Source of the DNA: CAWKDC01 sp044445605
GTDB taxonomy: Bacteria; Pseudomonadota; Gammaproteobacteria; JABCZS01
Length of the DNA stretch: 64,000 nt
Direction: 5' to 3'
Assembly: GCA_044445605.1 (NCBI GenBank)
Contig: JBIOEA010000006.1
Span: 1 to 64,000, forward strand
Shown here: positions 63,977 to 64,000 of the stretch, piece after piece
Numbering within the stretch: position 1 is the stretch's first letter
Layout of the letters: each line of letters starts with the position of its first letter
Made by a program: the position numbers and the translations under genes
The notes under the pieces: generated by a model
Told to the model about the DNA's origin: nothing
The model's database searches: none
Seen by the model: the letters and a program-made list of their open reading frames with translations, nothing else

Positions 63977-64000
63977 GGGTACGTTAATTGAATTTTGTTG

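Noticed and set aside
1..64000. tRNA, rRNA, CRISPR array, insertion sequence or prophage genes
   Set aside because: I looked for clover-leaf segments, regular spacer repeats and transposase or integrase motifs in the gaps and proteins and found none.

Overview
The window is a chromosomal segment of a gammaproteobacterium. The evidence is the fused two-domain 23S rRNA methyltransferase RlmKL, a complete gamma-type division and cell wall (dcw) cluster headed by mraZ, the LpoA/YraN/DiaA/DolP/RsmI neighbourhood, and the rpsP-rimM-trmD-rplS operon. The accessory genes are two eukaryote-like protein kinases, two very large coiled-coil proteins with no recognisable family, a giant secreted adhesin, hipBA, and an exported pentapeptide-repeat protein. 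Together they suggest a host- or amoeba-associated lineage such as the Legionellales/Coxiellaceae; that placement is inference. I see no rRNA, tRNA, CRISPR array, transposase or integrase, and no gene-free stretch longer than about 210 bases.

Layout. 1-18613 is the dcw cluster on the minus strand: mraZ, rsmH, ftsL, ftsI, murE, murF, mraY, murD, ftsW, then murG, murC, murB, ftsQ, ftsA, ftsZ. No ddl gene lies between murB and ftsQ. The cluster is interrupted between ftsW and murG by two tandem Ser/Thr kinase paralogues on the opposite strand (6775-8789). 18632-20368 is a NodU/CmcH-family carbamoyltransferase. 20462-22947 carries a half-length darP and rlmKL on the plus strand. 23058-43670 is one uninterrupted 20.6-kb gene for a two-partner-secretion type adhesin built of GLUG-like repeats. 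43708-45253 is a hipBA toxin-antitoxin operon with three evenly spaced operators. 45411-49846 holds yraN and a short lpoA (minus strand), and rsmI, diaA, dolP and pyrF (plus strand). 49866-60851 holds two giant paralogous coiled-coil genes that directly follow pyrF. 60996-63061 is rpsP-rimM-trmD-rplS with a terminator, and 63269-63976 is the pentapeptide-repeat protein.

Across these regions runs a small dispersed palindrome with a core of GTAGGGGCGAA, a few bases, then TTCGCCCCTAC. I find five clear copies and two decayed ones. Two clear copies sit in frame inside the essential genes murG and trmD, where they encode nearly the same added peptide (AK-H/N-L/V-SPLQ). A third copy supplies the stop codon of trmD. 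This behaviour resembles the Rickettsia palindromic elements and is the most unusual signal in the window, together with the kinase pair inside dcw and the giant coiled-coil proteins.

Working together: the dcw genes make lipid II (MurC-F, MraY, MurG) and the divisome (FtsZAQLIW). LpoA would activate a peptidoglycan synthase and DolP supports the outer membrane. MraZ probably autoregulates the cluster through three GTGG boxes. The kinases are placed to affect, or be co-regulated with, murG and ftsW, but no target can be read from the sequence.
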